Shown here: in pieces, positions 1 to 12,779 of the stretch
How the letters are laid out: every line of letters begins with the position of its first letter
How positions within the stretch are numbered: the stretch's first letter is position 1
Origin: Ziziphus jujuba
Taxonomy: Eukaryota; Streptophyta; Magnoliopsida; Rosales; Rhamnaceae
Direction of reading: 5' to 3'
DNA length: 64,000 nt
NCBI RefSeq assembly: GCF_031755915.1
Contig: NC_083379.1
Location: 941,001-1,005,000, forward strand
Notes under the pieces: generated by a model
Databases searched by the model: none
Seen by the model: only the letters and a program-made list of their open reading frames with translations
Told to the model about the DNA's origin: nothing
Position numbers and translations under genes: made by a program

Positions 1-302
1 ATTGAGTAAACTGAATTGATGGATTGTTCAAAGTCATTTAGCATGAAAAACAAAAATAGGAGTTACTGAAACACATTTCTATCCACTCCTTGAAGTTGAA
101 AACAAAAACCCAGTTGAAAAAGACACTGACCCGAAATGGTGAAATAAAAATAAAATGCCATAAGCAATAAATTCAAATCCATTCACTACCATCATCACAC
201 CAATCCAACACTAATCAATCGGAAAACATGTAAACCCAATTCAAAGAAACATCAAAGCTAGTCAAAACATATATTGAAAAAAAAAAAGTGGGTGGTGGAG
301 AC
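1..302 (-). other. Intron 1 of FGGY kinase gene (partial)
   Basis: This stretch lies downstream of the GT donor (302-301 on the minus strand) that ends the first exon of the kinase gene. It is AT-rich and has no coding potential that continues the kinase frame. The rest of the gene lies beyond the left edge of the window. Confidence 0.6.
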
Positions 303-396
303 CTGCACGTGCGCTGCCGGTGCCGACGTCAACGCCGAGGAAAACAGAACGAAGTGGGAGAGAAGAGGAGGAGGCGGAGAGGTTGGTGGAGGCCAT
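303..396 (-). CDS. FGGY-family carbohydrate kinase, first exon only (gene runs off left edge)
   Basis: Minus-strand exon coding about 31 residues from MASTNLSASSS to the motif FLGVDVGTGSARAG, then a GCAG|GT donor. FLGVDVGTGSAR is the phosphate-1 ATP-binding signature at the N-terminus of FGGY sugar kinases. The close match is to the plant/YDR109C-type kinase related to D-ribulokinase, which phosphorylates a free pentulose using ATP. The chosen ATG (396) gives a Ser-rich leader. An in-frame upstream ATG at 531 would add 45 Arg/Ser/Gln-rich residues, possibly a targeting peptide, but that stretch looks like 5' UTR. Substrate cannot be deduced from one exon. The call rests on a single motif, so the family is fairly sure and the exact member is not. 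Confidence 0.65.
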
Positions 397-1075
397 CTCG
401 ATAGAGAGAGTTTGAGAAGTGGGTGATGAGGTGCGATTAGGAAGTGAATGAGAACGATGCTGGTGGAGTGGCTGTTGTTGTTTGCCCAGAAGTGGCGTCG
501 TATCGGACCCCGTCCTCCTTTTACCAGACATTTTTTTCTCTCTTTCTATCCGTTTTCTCTCTTTCGCTTTCTTTTTCTTTTTTTTCGTTTTTTTTTTCTT
601 TTTTTTTTTTTTGTTTTTCTTTTTGGTTGGTAGAAATTGGGACTCTTTGAATTTTTTGATAAAAATTGGGACTCTTTGATTTGAAAACGAAGAAGACGAT
701 GATGATTATGATAATTATATCACCTAATCCGGTAATTTTATTTATTATTATTATTATTATTTAATTTTTTATTCAACACCTTATTATATCGTTGTCATGT
801 TTGTGAAATTTCATAAAAACCCGTTTTAATTGTGGAAATCACAACAACAACAAATTTTGCCATTTTAATTATAAAAACTTTCATCTTGATTATATAGTTT
901 ATGTAAATCATTATTTAAATAATATGTGTATATATATATTGCTAATCAACGTTTTTTTTTTTTTTATTAAAAGTTTTAAAAAAGAAACGATTTTTTTTTA
1001 TATTTCTTATTTCTTTTTTTGGTCAAAGATGGACAAATTTGATCCTTTTCTTAATAAAAATTTGGATACGTTCCA
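397..1075. other. Intergenic: kinase 5' region and T-rich low-complexity DNA
   Basis: Promoter and 5' UTR side of the minus-strand kinase gene. It contains a long pyrimidine (C/T then T) tract at about 531-625, a short direct duplication (GGGACTCTTTGA, about 648 and 670), a TTA/TAT simple repeat near 740-765 and further poly-T tracts. No gene is seen. Confidence 0.6.
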
Positions 1076-1079
1076 GTAA

Positions 1080-3690
1080 AAAGTTGTGGATATAATTTTG
1101 TAATTATATAGATAAAGCCAAAGATTACTTGGTTTCAAAAACCAAATTACTTGTAAAAAAGATTGCTTATTCAAGTTACAAGGATAAAAGAGCTAAGGTT
1201 GATAAGCTGAAAGCTGAAGTTGCTGAGTTGAAGTGTAGTACTTGTAGCATAATTTTTTTTTGTATTTTTCATACAACATCGCTCATTTGATAAAGATATA
1301 ATACATTTGCAAAGTAAAATAAAGAACTTGAAAAACTATAATTCCTAATTCGAGAAGAAGATATATGAATTAAAAGATGAAAAAGTTCGTGTTACTAAGC
1401 ATGCAAGTGGTTGGAAACTTTCTGCTCGTCGATATTTGAATATTTGAAGGTCTTCATCAACGATGAAACTTTCCTTTCTATTACACTTTGTTATTAAAAT
1501 TTGTATGCAGTATAATTTGTTTTAGATTTGAACCTTTGTTTCAAAAATAATGCATCTTCTCTTGCCTTTTCAATAGTTATTATTTTTCTATTTTATTGTT
1601 TTATTATGTAATTTTTTAAATTTGAGAAGAATACATTAAAATAGAAAACCTCATGGTGTTGATATGGAAAATTTTCTTATTTTATATACATAATGGGTTC
1701 AATTTATCCATCTTTTTCTGAATTTTAATTTTAGATACAATTTGATATCTTTAGTTTTAAAATTATCATTAATCTCCTTTCAATTTTAAGTAGTTATTAT
1801 TTTTCTTATTTATTATTTCATTCATACATTACAAAATAATATCATTCACACCCATATAAGAATGTTAGTTGTTATTTTTAAAATCTGATACACTAAATTG
1901 AAATTAGCAGAAACCTTAAAAGGATTTTAATGGAATATTCCCTCCAAAAAAGAAGTTTTTTGGTATGCCTCCATGTACCCTTTTTGAGTAACATATTTAT
2001 ATTGTATATCAATGGAATTAAATAAATTCAATGCAATTTTGTTTATGGAGCATAATGGCGTATTGGTTTAAAATTGAGATAGTGTGCAAGTTGAGAGTAT
2101 CCCCTTAGGGCGGCATATTAGAAATTACAAGGATAAAAAAAAAAAAAGCTAAGGTTGATAAATTGAAATTGAGGTTATTGATTTGGCTAAAAAGGATAAA
2201 TAAGTTTAATTTTGTAGTTGAAGTGCAGTACTTGTAGCATCAAAATTCTTATATCTTAATACTATGTTTTTTCTATGCAACTTCACTCGTTTAATGAAGA
2301 CACAATACACATGCAACATAAAATAAAGAATTTGAAAACAGTACCTTCGAACTTAAGAATAAGATATGTGAATTAAAAGATGAAGATTTTTGTGCTATTG
2401 AGGATACAGGTTGTTGGAAACAGTGAGCTTGTTGGGATTATGAATGTTCGAAGGTCTAATTAAACAATGTAACTTTTTTTGTGTTTTTTTTTTTTTTACA
2501 CTTTGTTGTTTACATTTGTATCTTGTATAATTTGTTTCATGGATTAACTTTATCTATTTCTTTTGAGATTTGATTTAAATATAATTTAATCACTTTGATT
2601 TTAAAAATATCATAAATCACTTCTCAAGTTTCAAATATTTATCGTTATTATCCTCTATTTTTTTATTCACATCTTTTAAAATAACTTCAACAATACTGTT
2701 TATTAAAGTATTAGTTATAATTTTAATCTCCTTTAAAATTTTGATTTGGATACAATTTAATCTTACTAATTTTAAGAATATCATTAATCTCCATTCAAAT
2801 TTTAAATAGTTATTATTTTTCTTCTATTATTTCATTTATATTTTTTAAAATAATATCATTTATAATCCATATAAAAATGCTAATTGTAATTTTTAAAACT
2901 TAAATAATTAAATTAAAATTAGTATAAACCTTAAAGGGTTCATATGAAATATTCTCAAAATAACTTTTTGGAAGCCTCCGTGTACCTTTTGTGATGAATA
3001 TATTTATGTTCTATATCAATGGAATAAATTGGATGCAATTTTGTTTATAAAGGATAATTGTGTACTAGTGCATAAATGTGGCAGTGTGCAGGTTAAGAGT
3101 ATCTCCCTAGGGTGGCATATTAGAAGTTATAAGGATCAAAAAGCAAAGGGTGATAAGCTAAAAGCTTAAGCTGTTGAGTTGGTTGAGGGGAGGAAACAAG
3201 TTTAATTTTATTGTTGAAGTTTAGCATCTATTGCATCAAAATTCTTGTATCAATGATTTTTTTTATATAGCTTCACCATTTGAATAGAGACATAATACAC
3301 TTTGCAATGCGAAATAAAAATAAAAATTGGAAAACCATAACTCTGAATATTCAAAGGTCTGTTTTTACAATGAAAATTATTTATTTATTTATTTTTACAT
3401 TTTGCTATTTAAATTCATACATGGTATAATTTGTTTTATGGGTTGCACCTTTTTAAAGATTTGATTTGGAAAAAAATTTATTACATTTCAAAAATATAAT
3501 TAATATTTCTCTTACATTTCAAATGGTTATTATTTTTATCTCCTAGTTTTTTTTCATTCATATACCCTTTAAAATGATTTAATCAACAACCCTTAAAAGG
3601 TATTAAATGTAATTTTCAAAATTTCAAGATTAAATCGAAATTAATGAAAAACTCGAATGTCCATGTGAAATATTCCATGATCACTGTATA
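1080..3690 (+). repeat. Three diverged tandem copies of a ~0.95-1.0 kb unit (decayed, perhaps once coding)
   Basis: Three blocks share the same order of landmarks. An ACAAGGATAAAA...GCTAAGG..GATAAG block begins near 1178, 2127 and 3129. It is followed by a GTAGCAT block, a CAACTTCACTCGTTT-like block, an AATAAAGAA-TTTGAAAA block, an AAGGTCT..ACAATG block and a TATAATTTGTTT block. The spacing is 950 then 1002 bp, and the last copy is truncated near 3690. Copy 2 has an internal duplication of an A/T-rich segment (about 2570-2710 and 2745-2860). In copy 1 the start of the unit reads as a short Lys/Glu-rich, coiled-coil-like peptide (DKRAKVDKLKAEVAELK), but stops and frameshifts interrupt all copies. 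I do not recognise the source. Confidence 0.7.
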
Positions 3691-3892
3691 TAAAATTTAC
3701 TAATAATCCCTTGGCCAAAAAACATAAAAAAATAAAAAAAATTGTGTAAATAGAAGGAAGAGATGGTCGTTTTGTCTACTCAAGAATTTCAAATTCTCAT
3801 GTTGGATGGTATGGTGAGTACTGGGTAGGTGTAGCCGTTATTGTCCTACCACTTTCTTCTCTGGGTTTCTATCTTCTACCACCAAAACCACC

Positions 3893-6061
3893 ATGTTCCC
3901 TCTCTCTTCCCTCCTTCATTTCCCCCATCGGAGCCACCATCGCCGCCACCACCACCACCACCTCCTTCTCCTCTTCCTCCGTCGCACCCTCTCCACCACC
4001 GCCGCTGCCTCTACCATTCCACAGTCCCCGCCACCATCAACGCCTCTTCAAATCCCTCTCTCCTTTCCCACCTACCTTATTTGCTCCTCCAACACTTCCC
4101 TCGGGAAAACCCTCGTCTCCACCGGCCTCGCCGCCTCTTTTCTTCTCTCCACCCATTCCCATTCCCTTCTTCCTCCTAAGAAATTCCTCTACCTCAAACC
4201 GGTTCAGACCGGCTTCCCTTCCGACTCTGATTCGCGCTTCGTCTTCTCCAAGCTCAACTCCCTCGCCGGACGTCGCACAATCCGCCGTTCTTTCCTCTCC
4301 TTCGATCATGTCCTCAAGGCTTCCCGCTCCGCCGTCGGCGATGTTCCGTCGGAAGAATGCGAGCCGGGGATGCTCGACTTGGGTTCGTACAGTGAGTGCA
4401 GGGTCGTGGGTGAGGAAGGAGGTGAGGCTTCGGAGCTGGTTTGTAAGACGTTGTTCGCATGGAGAGACGCGGTGTCGCCGCATTTGGCCGCAGAGAGAGA
4501 GAAGGGGACAGTGGAGGACTCGACGGTGCTTGAAAATTTGCAGAGGTGTTTGGAAAGAGGATTCGAAGGTTGGGATAATTCGAACGTGTTCTCTGTAATT
4601 GAGACTGCTGGTGGAGTTGCGAGTCCAGGGCCTTCTGGGACTCTTCAGTGCGACTTGTATAGGTAGTTTGATTTTTCCTACTTTTAGTTTAGGTAGTTTG
4701 ATTTTTCCTACTTTTAGTTTGGTTTTTCTGCTTTGATTAGCTCTCGCTGATATGAGAAGAAAAGCTTATAATCACATGATAACCCACTGAGGTAGAACAA
4801 GCCATGTGTCACAAATATGTTATATGGGTTTACTAATCGCATATTTGACATCACCGGAACTTCATTTTTCTATACATTTCCTCCCCCTCCCCCCCAAAAA
4901 AAAAAAAAAAAAAAAATTTCCGTTTCCATTTATGGTTTTCTTACATTTGTTGGCAGACCTTTACGTTTACCCGCTATTCTTGTTGGAGATGGACGCCTGG
5001 GTGGTATTTCTGGAACCATTTCAGCTTATGAGACTTTAAAACTACGAGGTTATGATGTTGTTGCTGTCGTTGTTGAAGATCATGGCCTTGTAAATGAGGT
5101 GCCATTAGCATCATATTTACGAAAAAGGTAAATTCTTATGTATTTTCATGAATAGGCTTTATTTATTTATTGTTGTTATCTTTTTCTGTTGTATAAATTT
5201 GGAGGAATACTCATCTTTCATTTTTCATGGCCTTTGAGTTTTCCTTATACTCACTTTATAAGTGCAAGACGTATATATCCCCATTTAAGACATTAGTTTC
5301 TTTCAGGGTGCCCGTTCTTGTGCTGCCATCTATTCCCCAGGATCTATCAGATGACCTGATGGAATGGTTCGAAGATGCTTGTGGTGTATTTGATTCTCTT
5401 TTTAAAATAATGCTGTCAGCATACTCAGAGCGCATAAAGAGATTGCACGACATGCCAAAGAAGGCAGGGGAGGTTTTCTGGTGGCCATTCACTCAGCACA
5501 AACTGGTATCAGAAGAAGCTGTTACAGTTATTGATTCACGCTGCGGTGAGAATTTTGCAGTCTTCAAGGTTTGTATCTTTGGATGTGTTGGGTTAATAAT
5601 TATAAGACTTTTGTGTTATTTAGTCACTGTCTTCTACTTGTTTTTCCATCTTCATTTTTAATCCATCCATGTTTTGTGTTACCTTTTAAAAATGTACTTG
5701 ATAATAATGGTTACAAATTTATGGACAAATATTTACCTAACAACGTTTTTTCTCTAAACTTGTTTTTATTCAATTATAGGTAAATAATGATGTCATGACT
5801 CAACAATTTGATGCGTGTGCTAGCTGGTGGACTCAAGGACCCGATGCTACTTTACAGGTCATCTTTATGGGTATCTTTTCGGTGATTTAAAAATAGTTGT
5901 CCTTGCATTTTGTTTAAGACCATCTAATAAATATGAGCGTATTCATAGTTGTTATCCAATAAATCATTATTGACATGGATTAAACTTTTTGGAGGGATGG
6001 AGTACTTTCTTATCCAGATCACTGATTTTATTATTTTTGTTTTTAACATTATTATAACTTG

Positions 6062-6106
<45 letters not shown>

Positions 6107-9100
6107 CCCTTTATGCTGCTAATATTTGTGAAATTGCTTAGTACTCATCATAGAACAAAAAATAAAACGTCTGAAGTTCTTTTTTAATGTGATTTTCGGT
6201 TTAGGTGGTTGCAGACTGAACTTGCAAGAGAAATGGGTTATTCTGCTGCAAGATTTGGGCATGTAATGTTTCCTGAGAATGTATATGAACCAGCCTTGGA
6301 ATGTGCTGAACTTTTGCTTGAAGGTGTTGGGAAAGGTTAGTAGCTTTGTTTACTTTTCTTATGATTTAGGTGATGCAAATAAGGATCACTCCCATCCAGC
6401 GTCTCTGTATCTTGTATCCACTCTTTCAAGGCTTATTTTCTGATTTAGACATTTTTATTTGAGTGTTTGACTCTTTCAGTTATTTTATACTGTGTCCTGT
6501 GGTAAGCCAGAGATGTTGTCAGTGGTTGGAGCCTTGGAGGAATGTGTGGAGTGGAGATGTTATAATAGACTGCATGCTGTATCAACTACTTTATTTTTCT
6601 TTTTATTTTTTAGTTGCTTTTGCTTTTTTAAGTTTAGCTGATGTACATTAAGAGGGTTAGTATTGCTCTTTTTGCAGGTTGGGCGTCTCGGACATATTTT
6701 TCAGATAATGGATCTACAGCAATTGAAATTGCACTCAAAATGGCATTTCGTAAATTCACTTTTGATCATGGAACCCTTTCTGATCTTCTGAATGATGACT
6801 CAACTCAAAGACATTCTCAGCTAATGGTGGGAATGTTAATTCTTGTATTGCTGTTGATTGATAGGTTGCATATCATAGATTTACTTAGCATTTTCTTCTT
6901 ATAGTATTTACTTTTAGCTTGTGGCCCTATTATGTAATTATTAGAATTATGTTTGTGTTATTTTTTCTGCATTTTGCAATCTGCACATATTCTTTAGGAC
7001 CCTAATGTTAAGGTAATGTAAGAATTCCCATTATTTGGATAGAATATCACAACACCTACTTTTTCTTTTACTTATGGATCCATCTTAGGTGGTCATACTT
7101 TTTGTTTGCCCTGGGCTAACCCTAGCCTTTGAAGGCTGAGTTGTAGGTGTGCTGCCTTCGGTGTCACAGATGTTATGTCAATAGCAACGTATAGTGCATC
7201 TTTGGAAGTTAGGGTGATTATTTAGCTTTTGCAGCTTGTTACATAGTTTGGCTTTATTATTTCAGGTTCTTGCCCTTAATGGATCCTATCATGGTGATAC
7301 TTTGGGTGCTATGGAAGCACAAGCACCTTCATCTTATACAGGATTCCTTCAACAACCATGGTATAAACATGTGACCAAATTGTGTATGAGAAAAACATAA
7401 TTCTGCTTTAGTGTTTATTTTATTTGTCTCAACTTTTTTGCTAGATGATAGATTATTTTAATAGCTGTTTTTTGTCTCACGATGGGAGAGAGTAGTAATG
7501 GGCAAGAAACTGTCTTTTTAAGTATAAAACAATGAATTTCCTGCAGGTACACTGGAAGAGGACTTTTTTTGGACCCTCCTACTGTCTTTTTGTGCAACAA
7601 TAAATGGAATCTTTCCTTACCTGAAGGATTGCAGTCTCATAGTTTGAAATATGGAAACACATGTGAGTAATTTCTTTTTATCTCATTCACAATTTTTATT
7701 TGTTTTGTTGAAATGTTCCATCTTCTAAAATTTTTACAGGGTTCAGTTCACGAAGTGAAGTTTTCCACTTGAGCAGAGACAAGTCAGATATTGCAGAAAT
7801 ATATTCATCACATATAGCACATACATTAGCACAATATCCTGAATCAAAAGGGATTATTGGAGCTTTGATTTTGGAGCCAGGCAAGACATTTTATTTTAAT
7901 ATTATTTTCCTTTTACTGTTAACAACATGTAATAAAATTATATTTTATGCTATATGCAGCAGATGATTTGATTTTTTTATTTAAAAAAAGCCTATTCCTT
8001 TGACATGATGACTTTTTGTTCAACTCTTAAACATTAAAAAGTTACAATGAGTTCCCATGTCAGACCATCTTCTGCTGCATATGAATCCTATATGTACGTT
8101 TTAGCGCATTTAATCTGTCTGATCCTCAAGGTTTTGGTTATTCTGTCCTCCCCAACTTGTTTTGTTCTTTCTTTTATTTCTTACTGTACTTAACTTTAAA
8201 AGCCCGTATGACGAGCTTATTTTCTTTTATTTGTTTCTATGAATTGTCATATGCTGTTTTCTTAACTAGCTCATTATCTTATATGAAAGTTGGTAAATTT
8301 GGTACATGAATTCCTATATGATTGTTCATGGTACTGAAGACTTGAAAGTTTAGAATAATTTGGTTTATTGCTACCACAGAACAGTAAATATGCATGGTTG
8401 CTGTGTATTTGCCATTTTAATTTCAAATTAGGCTGAGATTCTTCAACATAACAAGATTTTATTATTTTACTGTCATTGTGCATGCTTTTTGAATGTGATA
8501 TGGGTAATCACATAATCTGATGCCTGGAATTCTTCTAATAGTTATCCAAGCTGCTGGAGGAATGCATATGGTTGATCCACTTTTCCAGCGAGTTCTTGTT
8601 AATCATTGCCGGAACGAAAATATTCCAGTTATATTTGACGAGGTCTTTACTGGTTTCTGGCGCTTGGGAACAGAGGTCAAGTTTCCTGAATCTCCTTTTC
8701 TTCTTCTTCTTCTTCATTTTGCCTCAAAGATAATGTTAACAATTGATTGGAAATTCAACAGACTGCTGCTGAACTACTTAATTGTGTACCGGATATAGCC
8801 TGCTTTGCAAAGCTGATGACAGGTGGAACTATACCCTTAGCTGCCACACTGGCTACAAGTGCTGTATTTGATTCATTTCTTGGGGACTCCAAGGTAACTT
8901 TTACTACCGGATTGAGTTAGGCCCTGTTTGGATGGCTTTTAAAAAGCTGTTCGACTTTAATGTTCAAACATTTCTTTAGAGAGTGATTGAGTAATTTATG
9001 AGAAGAGGAGTCCCTTTTCTGCCCATATATAGAAGCCAATAATATAAAACATTTTTCAGAATCTTGTTAAGTTTCACAATCTGTTGACTAAACGGTATAG

Positions 9101-11049
9101 CTTTCAGTTTCAAAATGCAATTATCATTTTATTCCTATACCAGATTTTTCTTATATGATTTTATATATGCTTGTGTATATCTGAGTGTTGTCAAAATGGG
9201 AATATTGAATGCATACATGTATCTTTATGTGTGTATCTCTGTGTGTAGCTGAAAGCCCTTTTGCATGGACACTCATATTCAGCCCATGCTATGGGATGCA
9301 CAGCTGCTGCTAAGTCCATAAAGTGGTTTAAAGATCCTCAGTTAAACCGTAACATCGCTTCTGGAGGAAGGTTGCTTAGGGAGGTATGTGAATTATTTGT
9401 TCTTGTGATTAAATTGTACAAAGTGTTTGGCATGTCCACCAAGTTTTATGTGTTATAATGGCGTGTTTCATGTCTGAAGCTTTTGTTTGCTAGATATACT
9501 TGCATTGATCATAGTAACCAGTCATAAGATATCCAGAACTCCAGTCCTTTCTCACACAATACTGATCTCGCCTATAATGAATTGCAAAAAGTGTAATCGA
9601 ATGTGCTTTGAATTTCATACTTGGGACTGAAATTATGCTTTAAATTTTAGCAGATCTTCAAACATTGAAACTGGAATTAACATTATGTCATAGTTTAGGA
9701 GTGACACATTAAAACTGCTTTAGAAAATGTTCTAAGACTGCATTGAGATTTAACACAGAATACATGAGTTTGTTATTAATCCTTTATTCTTAAATGTTAA
9801 TATAACTTGAAAAATATTTTAGAAGGCTAAAGGCGATTTGTCCAAATAAGTTGAGGTGCAAGCTGGAGGCAAAAGGAGGTGTAATCTCAACTTAGATATA
9901 TAACAAATTAAAACTAAAAATTGTAAAATTATGTATAAGATCAAGAAATCAGATATCATAGAATTCACGATGACATAAACAAATTGTGCTTAGTTTTATG
10001 GATGATAACAAAAAGCGCTCCTGTATTTCAAATAATTTGTTTGATATTATATTATATGAAGACCTGCTCTCCTCTGAGGCATTTACCAACCTTCTTTGTT
10101 GTGGCTATGTTCAGATATGTCCTATATTGGTATCTAAATCTATTGGTCTGTGCGTAATTTTTGCAGTTGTGGGATGAAAAAATGGTGGGTGAAATATCTT
10201 CACATCCTGCAGTTCAAAGAGTGGTTGTATTGGGAACCCTATGTGCTCTAGAACTCCGAGCAGAAGGCTCTAATGCTGGGTATGGATTCATGATTTTCTT
10301 TTTGCATTGTTTTATTATTCTATACTCTAGAGTTGTGTCATAGTTAGCTGAGCATCGGGCATGCAACAACAGTTGTGCTGTTTCTGGCTTATGAGCAGAA
10401 ATCAGTGTTTCACAAGTCCAGAGGTTTTAATGCAAAAAATCAACGTTGGAAAACTATAATTACAGCATCAAATATACATTGTGTCAAACTCATCTTCTAT
10501 GCCATACAGATTGCTGCAAGATTAAGGTTTAGAAAAACCTAAAAGTTTTGTTTTATCAGCTTATGTTTGTTTTTGAATTGATTGTTGCATAAAACTGTTA
10601 TCTTGTGCTCATGAGCAAAAATGCTTCCTGGTTTGACCCTTCTCCATGGTTTATAGTCATTGTATCCTTCCTATTCACCTTATAAAGAGTTAATACGCTG
10701 ATATTTACTTTTGCTACCCAATTTACCAATAGACTAGTTCACTGGACTTTGCCAAGCACGACGGTCTATTAATCACTATTAAGTTCACTAGCCCTGCATC
10801 TAGCTGTGTATATTTGTTACCATCATTCAAAAGGTTTTTGTTTCTAGCATGCAAGCTTTGCTTTTCTGTAGGTATGGGTCATTGTATGCAAGCTCTCTTC
10901 TTAAGCAGCTCCGTGAAGATGGTATTTTCACGAGGCCTCTTGGTAATGTCATATACTTCATGTGTGGACCCTGCACATCTCCTGAAGTCTGCCGCCAACT
11001 ACTCATCAAGCTTCGTAGAAGACTCGATGAATTTAGCCAAATTCGGTAA
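3893..11049 (+). CDS. BIO3-BIO1: Bifunctional dethiobiotin synthetase / 7,8-diaminopelargonate aminotransferase (BIO3-BIO1), mitochondrial
   Basis: Fused enzyme for two successive biotin steps: KAPA to DAPA (PLP aminotransferase) and DAPA to dethiobiotin (ATP-dependent carboxylation). Exons: 3893-4662, 4957-5127, 5307-5568, 5780-5857, 6215-6335, 6678-6826, 7266-7360, 7547-7662, 7740-7880, 8542-8675, 8762-8893, 9249-9383, 10167-10279, 10872-11049; sum 2595 nt, 864 residues, close to the Arabidopsis protein of about 833. The N-terminus is Arg/His/Leu-rich like a mitochondrial presequence. The synthetase half has the P-loop SSNTSLGKT (about 65-73) and the segment FLYLKPVQTG. The aminotransferase half has SYHGDTLGAMEAQAP, FDEVFTGFWRLG (Asp667, PLP nitrogen), FAKLMTGG (Lys696, Schiff base) and HGHSYSAHAMGC. 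All key residues are present. Intron 9 has a GC donor (CCAG|GCAAG). The ATG at 3893 is in good context (ACCACCATG). Confidence 0.96.
4667..4720 (+). repeat. Short tandem duplication in BIO3-BIO1 intron 1
   Basis: A ~26 bp segment containing GTTTGATTTTTCCTACTTTT is repeated twice head to tail just after the exon 1 donor. A poly-A run of about 20 nt lies further on, near 4896-4916. Both are in the intron and have no evident role. Confidence 0.7.
6061..6104. repeat. (TA)n microsatellite in BIO3-BIO1 intron 4
   Basis: Near-continuous TA dinucleotide repeat of about 44 bp with one C interruption, inside the intron between 5858 and 6214. Confidence 0.9.
7881..8541 (+). other. GC-AG intron of BIO3-BIO1 (intron 9)
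   Basis: The exon ends ...GAG CCA G and is followed by GCAAGACA, with no usable GT at this point. The acceptor is CTAATAG|TTATCC. Joining at the GC donor gives the conserved reading EPVIQAAGGMHMVDP, which matches the family, so the GC donor is well supported. GC-AG introns are about one percent of plant introns. Confidence 0.85.
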
Positions 11050-12300
11050 ATTTTCAATTTTGTCAATTATCTGGTATCATTTTCTGTTTGAAATCATTCA
11101 ATTAAGGAAAAAGCTAGGTGTGCTGTATGACTCTTGATAATCAACCACTTGCTATTCTTCATGGGTTGATGTATGTATAACCGTCCAACAAGGTTTGGGT
11201 ATATATGTATTTTTCTCTTTCATGTGTTAAGTTCTCCTTCCTGCTTTTAGGTTTAAAAGTTCTGTCGGAATTTTTCTCTTTGTATGTGCGGGAGAGAAGA
11301 TGGAAATTCTTTAGGCCGTGAAAATGGACCATTCAAAATCTGTTAGATTGTTTTTCTTAATAATTCATTCAATGAATTATTTGATCACACTAATATTTTC
11401 TCTCTTTGGGAATTTATGCTTACAAATGAATAGAATCTAATATTTTCATTAAAAAAAAAGTCTTATGGATTTTTTTAAATGATTATTATTATTTTTTATA
11501 TTAGTCATATGGATATTTGACAAAAAAACATAAAAATAAGAATATATGAATATATCTCTTTTCATGGGAGAGATTCTACCATAAGTGGTAAAGGCGTTAT
11601 CACATGGTCCAAGTTGGTATATTCAGAGCTCAGGATATTCTTATATTGCGGAAAAAGAATAAAAGAATTATTGGTGGATGCAAATTCTCTCTCTTGGATC
11701 AAATTGGTGGTCAAAGACGCAAAACAAAGTACTATATACCTACTCGATCAATTAATAGTTACCTAACACACTATGTTCTGAGAAATAAATATAATTATTT
11801 TTTAACATTAGAGTAGAGGATAGATTTCAATCTATCATCCAATAAAATAATGATCTTTTACCATTTGGAAAGTCATGAGCTTTACCTACAGGGACAATTT
11901 TTTATTTTTTTTTTAAAAATAATGTTGTATAATTCAATTGTTCTGAGTAAGAAAAATAAAAAAAGTAAAACTGGTGAAGCGTATTGGGTTGAAGATAAAG
12001 AGGGTATGGAATATAACTTTTTTTTATTAAATAATTATTATATTATCTATTTTTTTTTATCATTTATAATAATTTTTCTTTTTGTTCAAATATTTTGAAC
12101 CCATAACTAATGCCTTATAGCTAATCTCACTTTTTTTAGCTGAAAATAGCTAATCTCACTTGTTGCGTTATTGGTTTGGTAAATTATTTTGTTAGGTAAA
12201 ATAATTGCTTTTCTTGGTTAATTTAAAAGTCAGCAAAGTTATTTGTTTGCATCCCCCAAAAAACAAAAAAATAATCCACAGCGTTTTCGGAAAAAAAATA
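11050..12300. other. Intergenic: BIO3-BIO1 3' region, AT-rich
   Basis: Holds the 3' UTR side of BIO3-BIO1 and AT-rich spacer with poly-A/T tracts (11451-11459, 11899-11914, 12018-12060). A weak tRNA-promoter-like stretch (AAGTGGTAAAGGC near 11584) could be a SINE relic, but I could not confirm it. No gene is seen. Confidence 0.5.
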
Positions 12301-12328
12301 TCTACTGGACTGAAAAAAAGGAAGGAAA

Positions 12329-12387
12329 TGACGTGGCTCAATACAACACAGCATGACGTCATCGTGCCGGTTGAAAGTGACGTGGCA
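12329..12387. promoter_or_regulatory. Cluster of three evenly spaced TGACGT elements upstream of CBP60
   Basis: TGACGTGGC at 12329, the palindrome TGACGTCA at 12354-12361 and TGACGTGGC at 12378: three bZIP core sites at 25 and 24 bp spacing, about 0.8 kb before the CBP60 ATG and about 0.4 kb before the pyrimidine-rich leader. TGACG is the TGA-bZIP (as-1) core, and TGACGTGG matches the plant unfolded-protein-response element TGACGTGR read by bZIP28/bZIP60. A W-box TTGACT follows at 12470-12475. That these sites control CBP60 is an inference from position. Confidence 0.55.
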
Positions 12388-12779
12388 GAGTGCAGCCACT
12401 GCACCATATAATCCGTCAACGTACGGTTATGATTTCATGCTATTTTGGTCCGTCGGACGATCCTAAGCGTTGACTCCATACCCAAAATAAATACGAATTA
12501 CAAGAATTTCATCCACAAAGGAGAGGAATAGTGGTTTGTGTCGAAATTACGATTTCCACCTCCAACAAAACCCACCACGTATGGAGTAATTACCAAATCC
12601 ATGTCCTTTAACGTAAATGTGCAGGACCTGAAAGGAAGGTCCGGTGGGCAGTGAAGCAGTGGATTAGTCCCACTCTTCAGCTACGAGTCGCCGGAGTAGA
12701 CTTAAAAGATATAAACATGAGTCCACAAGACCAATCAGAGATCTCCTAAGGTTCGCATTACACTTTACCGACTTTCTCG

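Noticed and set aside
3841..4179. Pro/His/Ser-rich overlapping ORF at the BIO3-BIO1 start
   Set aside because: It is a shadow frame of the C-rich first exon, starts with a non-ATG codon, and the real frame has the DTBS motifs.
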